Assembly: GCA_963704535.1 (NCBI GenBank)
Contig: OY969916.1
Span: 3,782,001-3,846,000, forward strand
Direction: 5' to 3'
Length of the DNA: 64,000 bases
Source of the DNA: G963704535 sp963704535
GTDB taxonomy: Bacteria; Chloroflexota; Chloroflexia; Chloroflexales; Roseiflexaceae
The notes under the pieces are model-generated. The model did not search any database and was not told the DNA's origin. It saw only the letters and a program-made list of their open reading frames with translations. Within the stretch, counting starts at the first letter, position 1. Each line of letters begins with the position of its first letter. Positions 36,962-45,152 of this stretch are shown here, piece after piece. The translations under genes and the position numbers were made by a program.

Positions 36962-39250
36962 ATGGCGACTCGCAACGAGGTATTTGGACGATTGCTTAAG
37001 GCCGGGATCAGTAGTATCGCCCACTGTGAGGGCAAGACTGCGCCGGCGATAGAGGCCGACCTGGGGCAAGACATCGGTGTGGCCAGCTACACGATCCAGC
37101 GCTACAAGACCGGCAATCTCCCCCCGGAAGCGCGCACGGTGCAAATCCTGGCCGGCGCCTGCGTCCGGCGCGGCCACCTTGATCGCGCGTGGCTCCAGGC
37201 GTTCCTCCAGGCGGCCCGCTATCCCACCCCCGACACACTGCTTGAGCAGCTCTGCCCCAACGGGCCGGGGCGCCCACGCCCACCCAGGGTCTATCAAAAC
37301 CTGCCGGCGCCGACCTACAGCCAGTTTGTGATGCGCCGGCAGCCGTACGAGGAAGTGCTCGACGGTCTGCACCAACGCTCCTCGGTGGTGCTGATCACCA
37401 GCATGGGCGGCATGGGCAAGACCAGCCTGGCCCGCGAGGTCGCCGCGCGCTGCCTTGACGGCGAGGGAGCGGTGCCGCGCTTCGGTGCGGTGGTGTGGGT
37501 GAGCGATAAGGACCGGCCGGGGACGACCAATCTGAGCGTGGTGCTCGACGAGATCGCCCGTACGCTTGACTATCCGGGGTTGATCCAGTTTACCCAAGCC
37601 GACAAGCGCTACGAAGTCGAGCAGTTGCTGCGTCGTCAGAATGTGCTGGTCATCGTCGACAATTTTGAGACGATCACCGACGGCGCCTTACTGGAATGGC
37701 TGCTACGTCTACCTGAGCCGAGCAAAGCGCTCATCACTACCCGCGAGTACCGCCAGGAGCTTCGGAGCAGTTGGCCGATCGACTTGCGCGGGATGACTGA
37801 CGACGAGGCCAAGGAGCTGATCCGCGCCCGCCTGCGCGTGCTCAAGATCGAGAAGCTCGTGGATGATCCGGGGCAGTTGGAGCCGCTTATCGCCGCCACC
37901 GGCGGCAACCCCAAGGCGATCGAGATTGCGCTGGGGCTGATCAAGTATGAACGCATGCCGCTCCAGCAAGTGGTCGACAACCTGTATGCGGCGCGGGGAG
38001 CACTGTTCGACGACCTATTTAGCCGCGCCTGGTCGCAGCTTGACCACACGGCGCGACAGGTGCTCCAGGCCCTGACGCTGTTTCCCGCCAGCGCAAGCTA
38101 CGTGGCGTTAAGTAGCACTGCGGAGATAGGTGGACTAGCCTTCGACCGTGCTGTGGATCTGCTCGCCGATCTGTCGCTGCTCGACGTGCAACAAACCAGC
38201 ATCCACACCCCCCCACGCTATGCGCTGCACTCGCTCGTGCGCGCTTTCGCTCGCAAAAAGCTCACGAAACAGGCGGGATTTGAGGCCGACGCGCGTGAGC
38301 GTTGGGTGGGATGGTGCTGCCAACTCGCCACGCGGGTGGGATTCTGCTGGGATGATCTGCGCCGGCTCGATCTGCTCGATCCCGAGCATGAGACGCTCCA
38401 TGAGGCGATTACATGGACATTCCAGAACCGTCAATATGCCAGAACGATCGTGTTAATTGAGGGAATCCGCTATTACTACAATGTGCGCGGGCTATGGGAC
38501 GAGCGGCTAACGATCAACCTTCTGCGCGCGGAGGCGGCGCGCCTGATCGGCGATGACAACAACCAGGCGCTCGCCCTGGCCCATCATGTCGAGATCCGCA
38601 GCAAACAGGGGCGCTTGGACGAGGCGGCGATCTATCGCGCGCGGCTTGGAGAGCTGGCCCAGTCGCCCACCCTGCTCGATCAGGTGGTTTTTGAGGTTCA
38701 GCACGCTCTGGCGCTGTATGCGCGGGCGAGCGGTGATATCGGAGCTGCCGAGCAGATCTGGCGGCAACTTCTGGAGCTTTCCGGTCGCCTTGGCAGTCAA
38801 AAGTATGTGATGAACCGTCGCTGGCTGGCTATCTGCCTTTACCAGCAGGGCTTTTTGGCAGAGGCACAACAGCTCTTTCGCGAGTCGTTGCGGGATGCGA
38901 TCCAGATCGGAGATCGGCGGTCTGAGCTCGGGAATATACTCAACCTGGTGGCTATCGAACTGGATCAGGGTAATACCGTGAGCGCCGAGGCAACGCTAGC
39001 GGAGTGCCACGCAGCGGCGGAGCGCCTTCAGGATCGCCGGCGGTTAGGTGAATTCCATCGGCTTTCCGCGCGTCTGCACACCCTGCGTAGCAACCACGTC
39101 GCCGCAAGCGCAGACCTCACCGCCGCCAGCGACCTCTTTGAGCGGCTGGGGATGCGACGCGAGATGGAGGAGGCACAGGCGGCGTTTACTCAGATGCAGT
39201 GCTTTGAGAGGGTCGCCCCTCAAGAAGCTGCTTTCCTCCACGGATCGTAG
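36962..39250 (+). CDS. NB-ARC/TPR STAND NTPase
   Basis: 762 aa. An N-terminal helical DNA-binding-like or effector-associated region (residues 1-95: IAHCEGKTAPAIEADLGQDI, VASYTIQRYKTGNLPPEART) is followed by the NB-ARC core with Walker A ITSMGGMGKTSLAREVAAR (about 137-155), Walker B VLVIVDNFETI, sensor LITTREYR and the GxP-like ATGGNPKAIEIAL, then winged-helix (YALHSLVRAFARK) and TPR-like repeats to the end. An STAND ATPase of this build acts as a ligand-triggered switch. Next to CHAT, sigma and zinc-finger genes it is likely part of one signalling system. Confidence 0.92.
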   Translation: MATRNEVFGRLLKAGISSIAHCEGKTAPAIEADLGQDIGVASYTIQRYKTGNLPPEARTVQILAGACVRRGHLDRAWLQAFLQAARYPTPDTLLEQLCPNGPGRPRPPRVYQNLPAPTYSQFVMRRQPYEEVLDGLHQRSSVVLITSMGGMGKTSLAREVAARCLDGEGAVPRFGAVVWVSDKDRPGTTNLSVVLDEIARTLDYPGLIQFTQADKRYEVEQLLRRQNVLVIVDNFETITDGALLEWLLRLPEPSKALITTREYRQELRSSWPIDLRGMTDDEAKELIRARLRVLKIEKLVDDPGQLEPLIAATGGNPKAIEIALGLIKYERMPLQQVVDNLYAARGALFDDLFSRAWSQLDHTARQVLQALTLFPASASYVALSSTAEIGGLAFDRAVDLLADLSLLDVQQTSIHTPPRYALHSLVRAFARKKLTKQAGFEADARERWVGWCCQLATRVGFCWDDLRRLDLLDPEHETLHEAITWTFQNRQYARTIVLIEGIRYYYNVRGLWDERLTINLLRAEAARLIGDDNNQALALAHHVEIRSKQGRLDEAAIYRARLGELAQSPTLLDQVVFEVQHALALYARASGDIGAAEQIWRQLLELSGRLGSQKYVMNRRWLAICLYQQGFLAEAQQLFRESLRDAIQIGDRRSELGNILNLVAIELDQGNTVSAEATLAECHAAAERLQDRRRLGEFHRLSARLHTLRSNHVAASADLTAASDLFERLGMRREMEEAQAAFTQMQCFERVAPQEAAFLHGS

Positions 39251-39287
39251 GCGAGATAATGCCCTTTTCAAACAGTTTCTAAGGCTA
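39216..39287. repeat. Dispersed palindromic repeat, copy P4 (degenerate)
   Basis: CGCCCCTCAAGAAG...CCCTTTTCAAACAGTTTCTAAGG shares head and tail with P1. It overlaps the last 12 codons of the NB-ARC gene, so the C-terminal residues there (RVAPQEAAFLHGS) may be repeat-derived. Confidence 0.5.
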
Positions 39288-39392
39288 TCACAAACGTCGT
39301 TGTATAATGGGAGGATCTATTCAGTGCTCATACCTACCATCGGGCAGTGGCGGGGTGGAGAATCCCAGTTTCGAGAAACGAGGTTTGGGTCT

Positions 39393-40187
39393 ATGACGGA
39401 CAGATCCGTTGTTCAGGCAGATTGTGCGCGGGTTGTGGCGCTGCTTAGCCATGAGCTGGATCTTTCCTCGACGCAGGAAGCGGCCTATGCTCAGGCAGTC
39501 GCCGCCTATGTTCCTGCTCACTACCATGACGCGCAGCTCCAGCGCCTGGTCCGGTGCTATCACCTGGATCACCAGGAAGTCCAGACGCTACGGGATGCTC
39601 GACATCCCGGATATCAGGATGCCTGGGCAAAGTGGCCTCCTCAAGTACTACGAATTTTGCGGGACGCCAATTTCGCCTGGCTCGCCGATAATGCCGTTGA
39701 CATTGAGGATCTGGTCCAGATTGCGCTTAAAGAGCTTCATGGGTCGATCTCCAGCTACCGCTTCAGTAGCCGCTTCTCGACGTGGGCCTATACAGTCATC
39801 GTGCGGGCCGCGCAGCGCACTATTCGTGAGCAACGTGCGGCCAAGCGCAGCGGGACACAGATCTCGCTTGACGATCCGGAGACGATAAATCATCTCGGTA
39901 GCCACACCGACGATCCAGTTGCGGTAGCCCAGGCTGCGGCGCTGAATGCGAACATCCTCAGAATTCTTGCAGAGCAGGGTGGTTCGCGATGGGCGGAGAT
40001 CTTTCAGCGTTGGGCACGGGCAGACCAGCGGCTCGTCAATATCGGACAGCGGGTAGGACTAAGCCCGGCGCGAGTGAGCACGCTGCTGAATCAGATGCGC
40101 AATCTGCTCCAACAGCACGCCGACATTGTTGAATGGTATCGTCCAGCGAAGAACCAGGACGACAACAGGAATCGGGGTGAAGAATAA
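39393..40187 (+). CDS. Sigma-70 family RNA polymerase sigma factor
   Basis: 264 aa. The start at 39393 (MTDRSVVQADCARVVALLSH) is preferred; a longer open frame upstream overlaps the NB-ARC gene. Region 2 is clear at residues about 105-160: VDIEDLVQIALKELHGSISS, YRFSSRFSTWAYTVIVRAAQ, RTIREQRAAKR. Region 4 is short (LVNIGQRVGLSPARVSTLLN, QMRNLLQQ). The N-terminal 100 residues are unlike classical ECF sigmas. Followed 128 bp later by a zinc-finger protein, as ECF sigma genes are by anti-sigma genes. Confidence 0.85.
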   Translation: MTDRSVVQADCARVVALLSHELDLSSTQEAAYAQAVAAYVPAHYHDAQLQRLVRCYHLDHQEVQTLRDARHPGYQDAWAKWPPQVLRILRDANFAWLADNAVDIEDLVQIALKELHGSISSYRFSSRFSTWAYTVIVRAAQRTIREQRAAKRSGTQISLDDPETINHLGSHTDDPVAVAQAAALNANILRILAEQGGSRWAEIFQRWARADQRLVNIGQRVGLSPARVSTLLNQMRNLLQQHADIVEWYRPAKNQDDNRNRGEE

Positions 40188-40315
40188 TCAGGTAAAAAAG
40201 ACTGGCCAATTCGTCACATATAAAAATAGCGTCAAAGCCTGCTTGAAAATTGGAAGAACCAAGCGAAGGGTGAGAGTGGAAACCTACTCACCTTTGGCTA
40301 GGAGGCGTACACATC

Positions 40316-41092
40316 ATGGATGAACTCAGATGTGCGGATGTACAGTCGTGGATGCGTAATATCGTCCAGCCGGATAAGCTGATACTGCCTACTCCGGCGC
40401 TAGCGGCACATGTTGCCGGCTGTCCACTCTGTCGGGGGGCATTCGCGCTTCTTGCGGCCAAGGCAGTTGATTTGCCCTCCCTGACCGGACCTATCACTTG
40501 CCGACAATGCGAGGAGGATCTGGCTGCCTTTATAGAGCAGGAAGCCGAAGAAACGAGTGCTACCGCAATCCGAACATACCCGCTCGTTTGGTGGCATCTG
40601 TGGACATGTGAGGACTGTATGGAAACTTATCGTGTTACGCGATCATACCTCAAGGTTGTGCAGTCCCAAGCTTGGGCAGGTGTGAAGGAAGCGGTGTCGC
40701 AACCTAGCAAGCCCAGCCACTCAGGGCCAATACTTCAGCTTCCACGCCAGTTTCTCCACCGCGCCCTGGCGTCATCGCTTCCCGCACAAGGCGTCACACG
40801 CGGCGGTGCCAGCCAGAACTATATGTTGGCTGAGCAAGAGCGATTGGACACTTATCTGAAAATAAGCGTTCAGCGGCAGGGTAACGGCGCGTGGCGGGTA
40901 GAGGTTGTGCATGCGCCGCCCCCAATTGGTTTGTTAGTGCTGAGGTTCGGCACAGATCGCTTTCGGGCACGCTTCAACCGTCAGGGATGTGCAGTTGTAG
41001 ATGATATACCTTTCGCGCTCTTGACTGCCCCCGATGGACCTGCCCTGGAAGTCGATATCGAACCCGATGCGGACGAGGCGCCAAAGGTGTGA
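40316..41092 (+). CDS. Zinc-finger putative anti-sigma-like regulator
   Basis: 258 aa, soluble. Two putative zinc modules: HVAGCPLCRG (residues about 33-42) and CRQCEEDL with HLWTCEDCMETY (about 61-105), resembling the HxxxCxxC of zinc-containing anti-sigma factors. The rest contains a low-complexity linker and a beta-sandwich-like C-terminus (RVEVVHAPPPIGLLVLRF, PDGPALEVDIEPDAD). No membrane segment, so it would bind its sigma in the cytoplasm. GGAGGCGTACACATC precedes the ATG. Confidence 0.75.
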   Translation: MDELRCADVQSWMRNIVQPDKLILPTPALAAHVAGCPLCRGAFALLAAKAVDLPSLTGPITCRQCEEDLAAFIEQEAEETSATAIRTYPLVWWHLWTCEDCMETYRVTRSYLKVVQSQAWAGVKEAVSQPSKPSHSGPILQLPRQFLHRALASSLPAQGVTRGGASQNYMLAEQERLDTYLKISVQRQGNGAWRVEVVHAPPPIGLLVLRFGTDRFRARFNRQGCAVVDDIPFALLTAPDGPALEVDIEPDADEAPKV

Positions 41093-41103
41093 GGCTGCCT
41101 GCC

Positions 41104-41160
41104 GAAGTTTGTGAGCAAGGGAGGGGCTTGGGGAGGGCGGTCCTCGCCAAAACCCCTTCT
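41104..41160. repeat. Dispersed palindromic repeat, degenerate copy
   Basis: GCAAGGGAGGGGCTTGGGGA and GGGCGGTCCTCGCC, then AAAACCCCTTCTC, form an imperfect stem after the zinc-finger gene. Related only loosely to P1/P2. Confidence 0.35.
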
Positions 41161-41215
41161 CTCCACAGATTTTGGTCACACGCATATCAAGCGAGTGTAG
41201 ACAACGCAATTAGAT

Positions 41216-41306
41216 ATAGCAAACCTAAATAAGTCGTAAAAGGGGGTGTGGGGGAAGCCCCCATAGAAAAGCCCACCCACTTCTACAACTCAATTAGGTT
41301 TGCTAT
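41216..41306. repeat. Small MITE-like inverted-repeat element
   Basis: 13-bp perfect inverted repeat ATAGCAAACCTAA (41216-41228) and its complement (41294-41306) bracket 65 bp that contain a GGGGGAAGCCCCC hairpin. No coding capacity. Confidence 0.6.
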
Positions 41307-41314
41307 AGATTGAC

Positions 41315-41701
41315 CTACAGCGCCGCGAACAGGTCGACTGTAGCGCCATCCGGGTCGGCTACGACGGCGTAGCGCTGGCCCCAGAATGCATCCCACGGCT
41401 CCTTGTGCCCCGTGTACCCGCGCTCGACGATCCGCTGGTACAGCGCGTCCACCTCCACCGGGCTGTCGCACTTGAACGCCAGCGACACCCGTTGCCCCAC
41501 CGGCTCGATCCACTCCGGGTCGATGCTCTTGACCATCGCCACGGTGTTCCACGAGATGCGGTAGCCGTTGGGGGTGGTGACCTCGACGAACGGCTCTCCT
41601 TCGACGCCGGCAGGGATCTCCAGCCCTAGCAGGCGGTAGAAGTCGAGCGCCGCCGCCATGTCGCGCACGACGATGCCGATCATATCCGGTCGAATAGCCA
41701 T
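41315..41701 (-). CDS. VOC-family (glyoxalase-like) protein
   Basis: 128 aa single VOC domain. The start at 41701 (MAIRPDMIGIVVRDMAAALD) follows AAGGAGA; a longer frame runs into the hairpin element and is rejected. The babbab pattern is visible: FYRLLGLEIPAG, PFVEVTTPNGYRISW, VDALYQRIVERGYTGHKEPW, AVVADPDGATVDLFAAL. The typical metal ligands (His/Glu) are mostly absent, so it may be a binding or bleomycin-resistance-like protein. Confidence 0.9.
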   Translation of the reverse strand: MAIRPDMIGIVVRDMAAALDFYRLLGLEIPAGVEGEPFVEVTTPNGYRISWNTVAMVKSIDPEWIEPVGQRVSLAFKCDSPVEVDALYQRIVERGYTGHKEPWDAFWGQRYAVVADPDGATVDLFAAL

Positions 41702-41753
41702 GTTGGGTCTCCTTTTGATCACAGGAGGTACGCGGTGGCACCGCAACGCTCTA

Positions 41754-41867
41754 TTGCCTGCGGCAGCAAGGTATTTCACCAATTTTTCTCGTCGGTTTTT
41801 CGCCCAGCCGGGCGAAAAACCGACGAGAAAAGGAAGAAAAAGTACCACTCTGCCGAAGGCTGAAACC
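41754..41867. repeat. Perfect-hairpin dispersed element, copy 3
   Basis: Arms 41784-41805 and 41810-41831 pair perfectly over 22 bp (TTTTCTCGTCGGTTTTTCGC at the outer end) with loop AGCC. Borders match copy 1 in inverted orientation (GCCTGCGGCAGCAAGGTATT; AGTACCACTCTGCCGAAGGC). Confidence 0.9.
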
Positions 41868-41948
41868 AGGTTCGGTAGATGACCGCATAACTCCTGTTAA
41901 TGAGAATGTACACGCAGAGTATAGCAGAGCAATGGTGACATCAGTATG

Positions 41949-42875
41949 TCACCATTCGCGGTACAGCTCCACCAATTGCCGGCCGATCCGCGCGAGGCGG
42001 GCGCGAAGCTCGGCTGGGGCGTGGACCTGCGCGTCGGCGTTGAGGCCGGCGAAGTAGCGCGCGTACCAGTCCAGCTCGCCGGGCGGGCAGCGGAAGGCTA
42101 GGGCGCCGGTGCCGTCGGGGTGGCGGCGGATGTGCTGGCCCAGGTGCGGCTCGCTTTCGAGGTGCGCTACGCCGCGCGCCGTCAGGGCCACGACGACCTC
42201 GGGGTGCGCTTCGTGGTCGTAGGGGAGCGGCGCGGGGGCGGCCAAATGCTGGAGTTGTGCATCGGGCTCGGCCAGGGCGCGGATGCGATCCACGCGGTAG
42301 GTGCGCTCCTCCTCATGCTCGTGGGCGTAGGCGCGGCAGTACCAGTAGCCATTGTGGGCGGTGATCTGGCGGGGCAGGATGTGCTGGGTGGAGCACCGCT
42401 CGGCCGATTGGTAGACGATCTCGACCCAGCGCCCTTGCTGCGCCGCCAGGAGCAGCGGCTCAAGAAACGGTGCCCGCTCAAGGCGCTCCGGCACCTCCAT
42501 GCCCACGGTCGCCAGCAGCGGCTCGACATCGGGGAGCTGGCCGGGCAGGAGCGCACGCAGCTTCGCCAGCAGCGAGGCGCGCTCCTGGGCGAAGGGCGCG
42601 TCGGATAGCCCGGTGATCGCGCTCAACGCCAGCAGCAGCAGAAACGCCTCGTGAGTGGTGAGCGGCGGCGGCGCGATCCGGTAGTCGGGCGGCAAAGAGT
42701 AGCCGCCGCCGACGCCCTCCCGCGCGACGATCGGCACGCCCATCTCGCACAGCGCCTGCACGTCGCGCAGCACCGTCCGCCGCGAGACCTCGAACTGGCG
42801 GGCGATCTCTTCGGAGGTGCGCGGCTGATCTTGGAGCAGCAGCAGGATCGCGGTCAGCCGCTCAATACGATTCAT
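41949..42875 (-). CDS. YafY-type WYL-domain transcriptional regulator
   Basis: 308 aa. The start at 42875 (MNRIERLTAILLLLQDQPRT) has AGGAG 11 bp upstream. An N-terminal HTH_11 (TSEEIARQFEVSRRTVLRDV) is followed by GVGGGYSLP and a WYL domain (WVEIVYQSAERC, HNGYWYCRAYAHEHEEERTY, RVDRIRALAEPDA) and a C-terminal WCX extension. Such proteins sense ligands and regulate adjacent genes; the divergent solA-like gene is a candidate target. Confidence 0.92.
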   Translation of the reverse strand: MNRIERLTAILLLLQDQPRTSEEIARQFEVSRRTVLRDVQALCEMGVPIVAREGVGGGYSLPPDYRIAPPPLTTHEAFLLLLALSAITGLSDAPFAQERASLLAKLRALLPGQLPDVEPLLATVGMEVPERLERAPFLEPLLLAAQQGRWVEIVYQSAERCSTQHILPRQITAHNGYWYCRAYAHEHEEERTYRVDRIRALAEPDAQLQHLAAPAPLPYDHEAHPEVVVALTARGVAHLESEPHLGQHIRRHPDGTGALAFRCPPGELDWYARYFAGLNADAQVHAPAELRARLARIGRQLVELYREW

Positions 42876-43003
42876 GTGACAGGGTACTCCTGTATGTACC
42901 AGTGTTTGTCGTGCCGGCCATCGGGATTGTAGCGTCAGCGGCGGCTGGCTGTATGGCACCGAGATTGACAAATTCCTCCACCTCGCTTATACCTTATCGG
43001 GCA

Positions 43004-43166
43004 AGAGGACGATTTACGATTCACGATTTGTCGAACGACGCATCACGTTTCACGGTACTGTGGTGGGGCGGCCACGGAGGGACCGCCTTACAAGGTTGTG
43101 GGGCGGCTCACGCTTCACGCTTCACGTTTCAGGATGCCACGGACTACGGACCAAGGACCACGAACC
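43004..43166. repeat. Heptad-type tandem repeats upstream of solA-like gene
   Basis: Units ACGATTT / ACGATTC (43010-43035), CACGCTT / CACGCTT / CACGTTT (43108-43130) and ACGGACT / ACGGACC / AAGGACC / ACGAACC (43140-43166), the last set ending exactly at the ATG. The 290-bp divergent spacer has no other clear feature apart from a GGGGCGGCCACGG inverted repeat near 43070. Confidence 0.7.
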
Positions 43167-44303
43167 ATGAGGCGCTTCGATACGATCGTGATCGGCGTGG
43201 GCGCTATGGGCAGCGCCGCGTGCTATGAGCTGACACGGCGCGGCAAGCGGGTGCTGGGCCTGGAGCGCTACGATATCCCGCACGAGCTGGGCTCGTCGCA
43301 CGGCTACACGCGGATCATCCGGCTGGCCTACTACGAGCACCCATCTTATGTGCTGCTGCTGCGCCGCGCCTACGAGCTTTGGCGCGCGATCCAGGCGCAC
43401 GCCGGCGAGCAACTGCTGCATATCACTGGCTCGATCGACGCTGGCCCGGCTGATAGCTGGGTCTTCAAGGGCTCGCTCCAATCGTGTATCGAGCACGAGC
43501 TGCCGCACGAGGTGCTGACCGGCGCGGAGCTGGCCGAGCGGTTCCCCGGCTACCGGCTGCCCGCCGATACGCTGGCGCTGCTCCAGCCGGAGGGCGGGTT
43601 TCTGCTCCCCGAGCGCTGCATTGTCGCTTATGTGCTGGCCGCGCAGGCGCTCGGCGCCCAGATCCACGGGCGTGAGCGGGTGCTAGAGTGGCAGCCGCTG
43701 CGGGAGGGCGTTCGCGTGCACACCGACCGCGCCGTCTACGAGGCCGACCGTCTGGTGATCACCGCCGGGGCTTGGAGCGGGCAACTGCTCGACTGCCTGC
43801 GCGGGCTAGCCCTGCCGGAGCGGCAGGTGCTGGCGTGGCTCCAGCCGGCGCGGCCCGAGTTGTTCCATCCCGCGCGCTTCCCGGTCTTCAACCTGCTGGT
43901 CGAGGAGGGCCGCTTCTACGGCTTCCCGGTGTTCGGCGTGCCGGGCTTCAAGTTCGGGAAGTATCACCACCTGGAGGAGCGCGCCGACCCCGACGCCGCC
44001 GACCGTGCGGTCCACCCGCGCGACGAACTGCTGCTGCGCGATTTCGCCGCGCGCTACTTCCCCGACGGTGCCGGGCCGACGATGTCGCTGAAGACCTGCC
44101 TGTTCACTAACACGCCGGATGGGCACTTTGTGATCGATTTGCACCCGGATTACCCGCAGGTGGCTTTCGCCTCGCCCTGCTCGGGCCACGGCTTTAAGTT
44201 CGCCAGCGTCGTCGGCGAAATCCTGGCCGACCTGGCCGAGCGCGGGGAGAGCCGCCACGATATTAGCCTGTTCCGGCTGGCGCGGCTTACTTCGGGGCAG
44301 TGA
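43167..44303 (+). CDS. solA: N-methyl-L-tryptophan / sarcosine oxidase family flavoenzyme
   Basis: 378 aa. Dinucleotide motif IVIGVGAMGSAACYELTRRG, then GSSHGYTRIIRLAYYEHP, the MSOX/MTOX flavin contact region. The covalent FAD Cys is likely in KTCLFTNTPDGHFVIDLHPD, and FASPCSGHGFKFASVVGEIL closes the fold. It oxidises N-methyl amino acids with production of peroxide. The ATG is at the end of a heptad repeat, so the ribosome site (AAGGACC) is itself repeat-derived. Confidence 0.87.
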   Translation: MRRFDTIVIGVGAMGSAACYELTRRGKRVLGLERYDIPHELGSSHGYTRIIRLAYYEHPSYVLLLRRAYELWRAIQAHAGEQLLHITGSIDAGPADSWVFKGSLQSCIEHELPHEVLTGAELAERFPGYRLPADTLALLQPEGGFLLPERCIVAYVLAAQALGAQIHGRERVLEWQPLREGVRVHTDRAVYEADRLVITAGAWSGQLLDCLRGLALPERQVLAWLQPARPELFHPARFPVFNLLVEEGRFYGFPVFGVPGFKFGKYHHLEERADPDAADRAVHPRDELLLRDFAARYFPDGAGPTMSLKTCLFTNTPDGHFVIDLHPDYPQVAFASPCSGHGFKFASVVGEILADLAERGESRHDISLFRLARLTSGQ

Positions 44304-44321
44304 GTGGAAAAGCGCCACCAC

Positions 44322-45065
44322 TCAGCTATCGGTCGACACGAGTCTGTCCCCGCCCTTGCCGATCAGCGTGCCCACGTCCTCGCCCGCGCAGATCTGGAGC
44401 ATCGCGCCGGGAGCGGTGAAGTTGAACAGGTGGATCGGCAAGCCGTGATCGCGGGCCAGCAGCACCGCCGCCTGGTCGAGCGCGCGCAGGTTTTGGCGGA
44501 TAAAGGTGTCGTAGTCGATCCGGCTGTAGCGGCGCGCGGCCGGGTCGCGGCGCGGGTCGGCGGTGTAGATGCCGTCGGTGCCGTTCTTGGCCGAGAGCAG
44601 CGCATTGGCCCGCAGCTCCAGCGCCCGCTGGACCGCCGGGTAGTCGGTGGTGACGTAGGGGTTGCCGGTGCCGGCCGCCAGGATCACGATGCAGCCATGC
44701 TCCAGGTGGCGGATCGCCCGCAGGCGGATAAACGGCTCGGCCACGGTGTTGATCGGGATGGCCGTCATCACCCGCACGTCGGCGCCGCCCCGCGCCGTGA
44801 GCACGCCGCGCAGCATCAGGCTGTTGATCACGGTGGCGATCATCCCGATATTATCGGCCTCGGCCCGCTCGATGCCCCACTCCTCGCCCAGCTCGCCGCG
44901 GAAGATGTTGCCGCCGCCGACGACCACGCCGACCTGGATTCCACGCCCGTGGAGCGTCAGCACCTCGTCGGCGATGTGGTTGAGCGCGCCGGGGGCGAAG
45001 CCCGACTCGGCATCCCCAGCGATAGCGCCGCCACTCAGCTTGACGAGGATTCGGTTGTAGCGCAT
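44322..45065 (-). CDS. pyrH: Uridylate kinase (UMP kinase)
   Basis: 247 aa of the amino-acid-kinase fold. It phosphorylates UMP to UDP in pyrimidine synthesis. Motifs: ILVKLSGGAIAGD (ATP), IQVGVVVGGGNIFRG, ADNIGMIATVINSLML, GTGNPYVTTDYPAVQRALEL, AKNGTDGIYTADPRRDPAA. The core is complete and of normal length. Convergent with the solA-like gene. Whether it is the only pyrH cannot be told. Confidence 0.93.
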   Translation of the reverse strand: MRYNRILVKLSGGAIAGDAESGFAPGALNHIADEVLTLHGRGIQVGVVVGGGNIFRGELGEEWGIERAEADNIGMIATVINSLMLRGVLTARGGADVRVMTAIPINTVAEPFIRLRAIRHLEHGCIVILAAGTGNPYVTTDYPAVQRALELRANALLSAKNGTDGIYTADPRRDPAARRYSRIDYDTFIRQNLRALDQAAVLLARDHGLPIHLFNFTAPGAMLQICAGEDVGTLIGKGGDRLVSTDS

Positions 45066-45085
45066 ATCAGCTCCTTAGAAAAGGT

Positions 45086-45144
45086 CCGTTGTCAGTGGTC
45101 AGTAGTCAGTTGAGACCCAACTGACTACTGACCACTGACAACGG
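45086..45144. repeat. Heptad-repeat palindrome (GTCAGTG type)
   Basis: Perfect 26-bp arms (left 45086-45111, right 45119-45144) with loop GAGACCC, built from 7-bp units GTCAGTG, GTCAGTA, GTCAGTT. It lies between the DUF1786 stop and the pyrH start, both on the minus strand. Confidence 0.92.
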
Positions 45145-45152
45145 ACAACGGA

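Noticed and set aside
41702..41848. N-terminal extension of the VOC protein
   Set aside because: The frame runs through the hairpin element and lacks a ribosome site; the ATG at 41701 has a good one.
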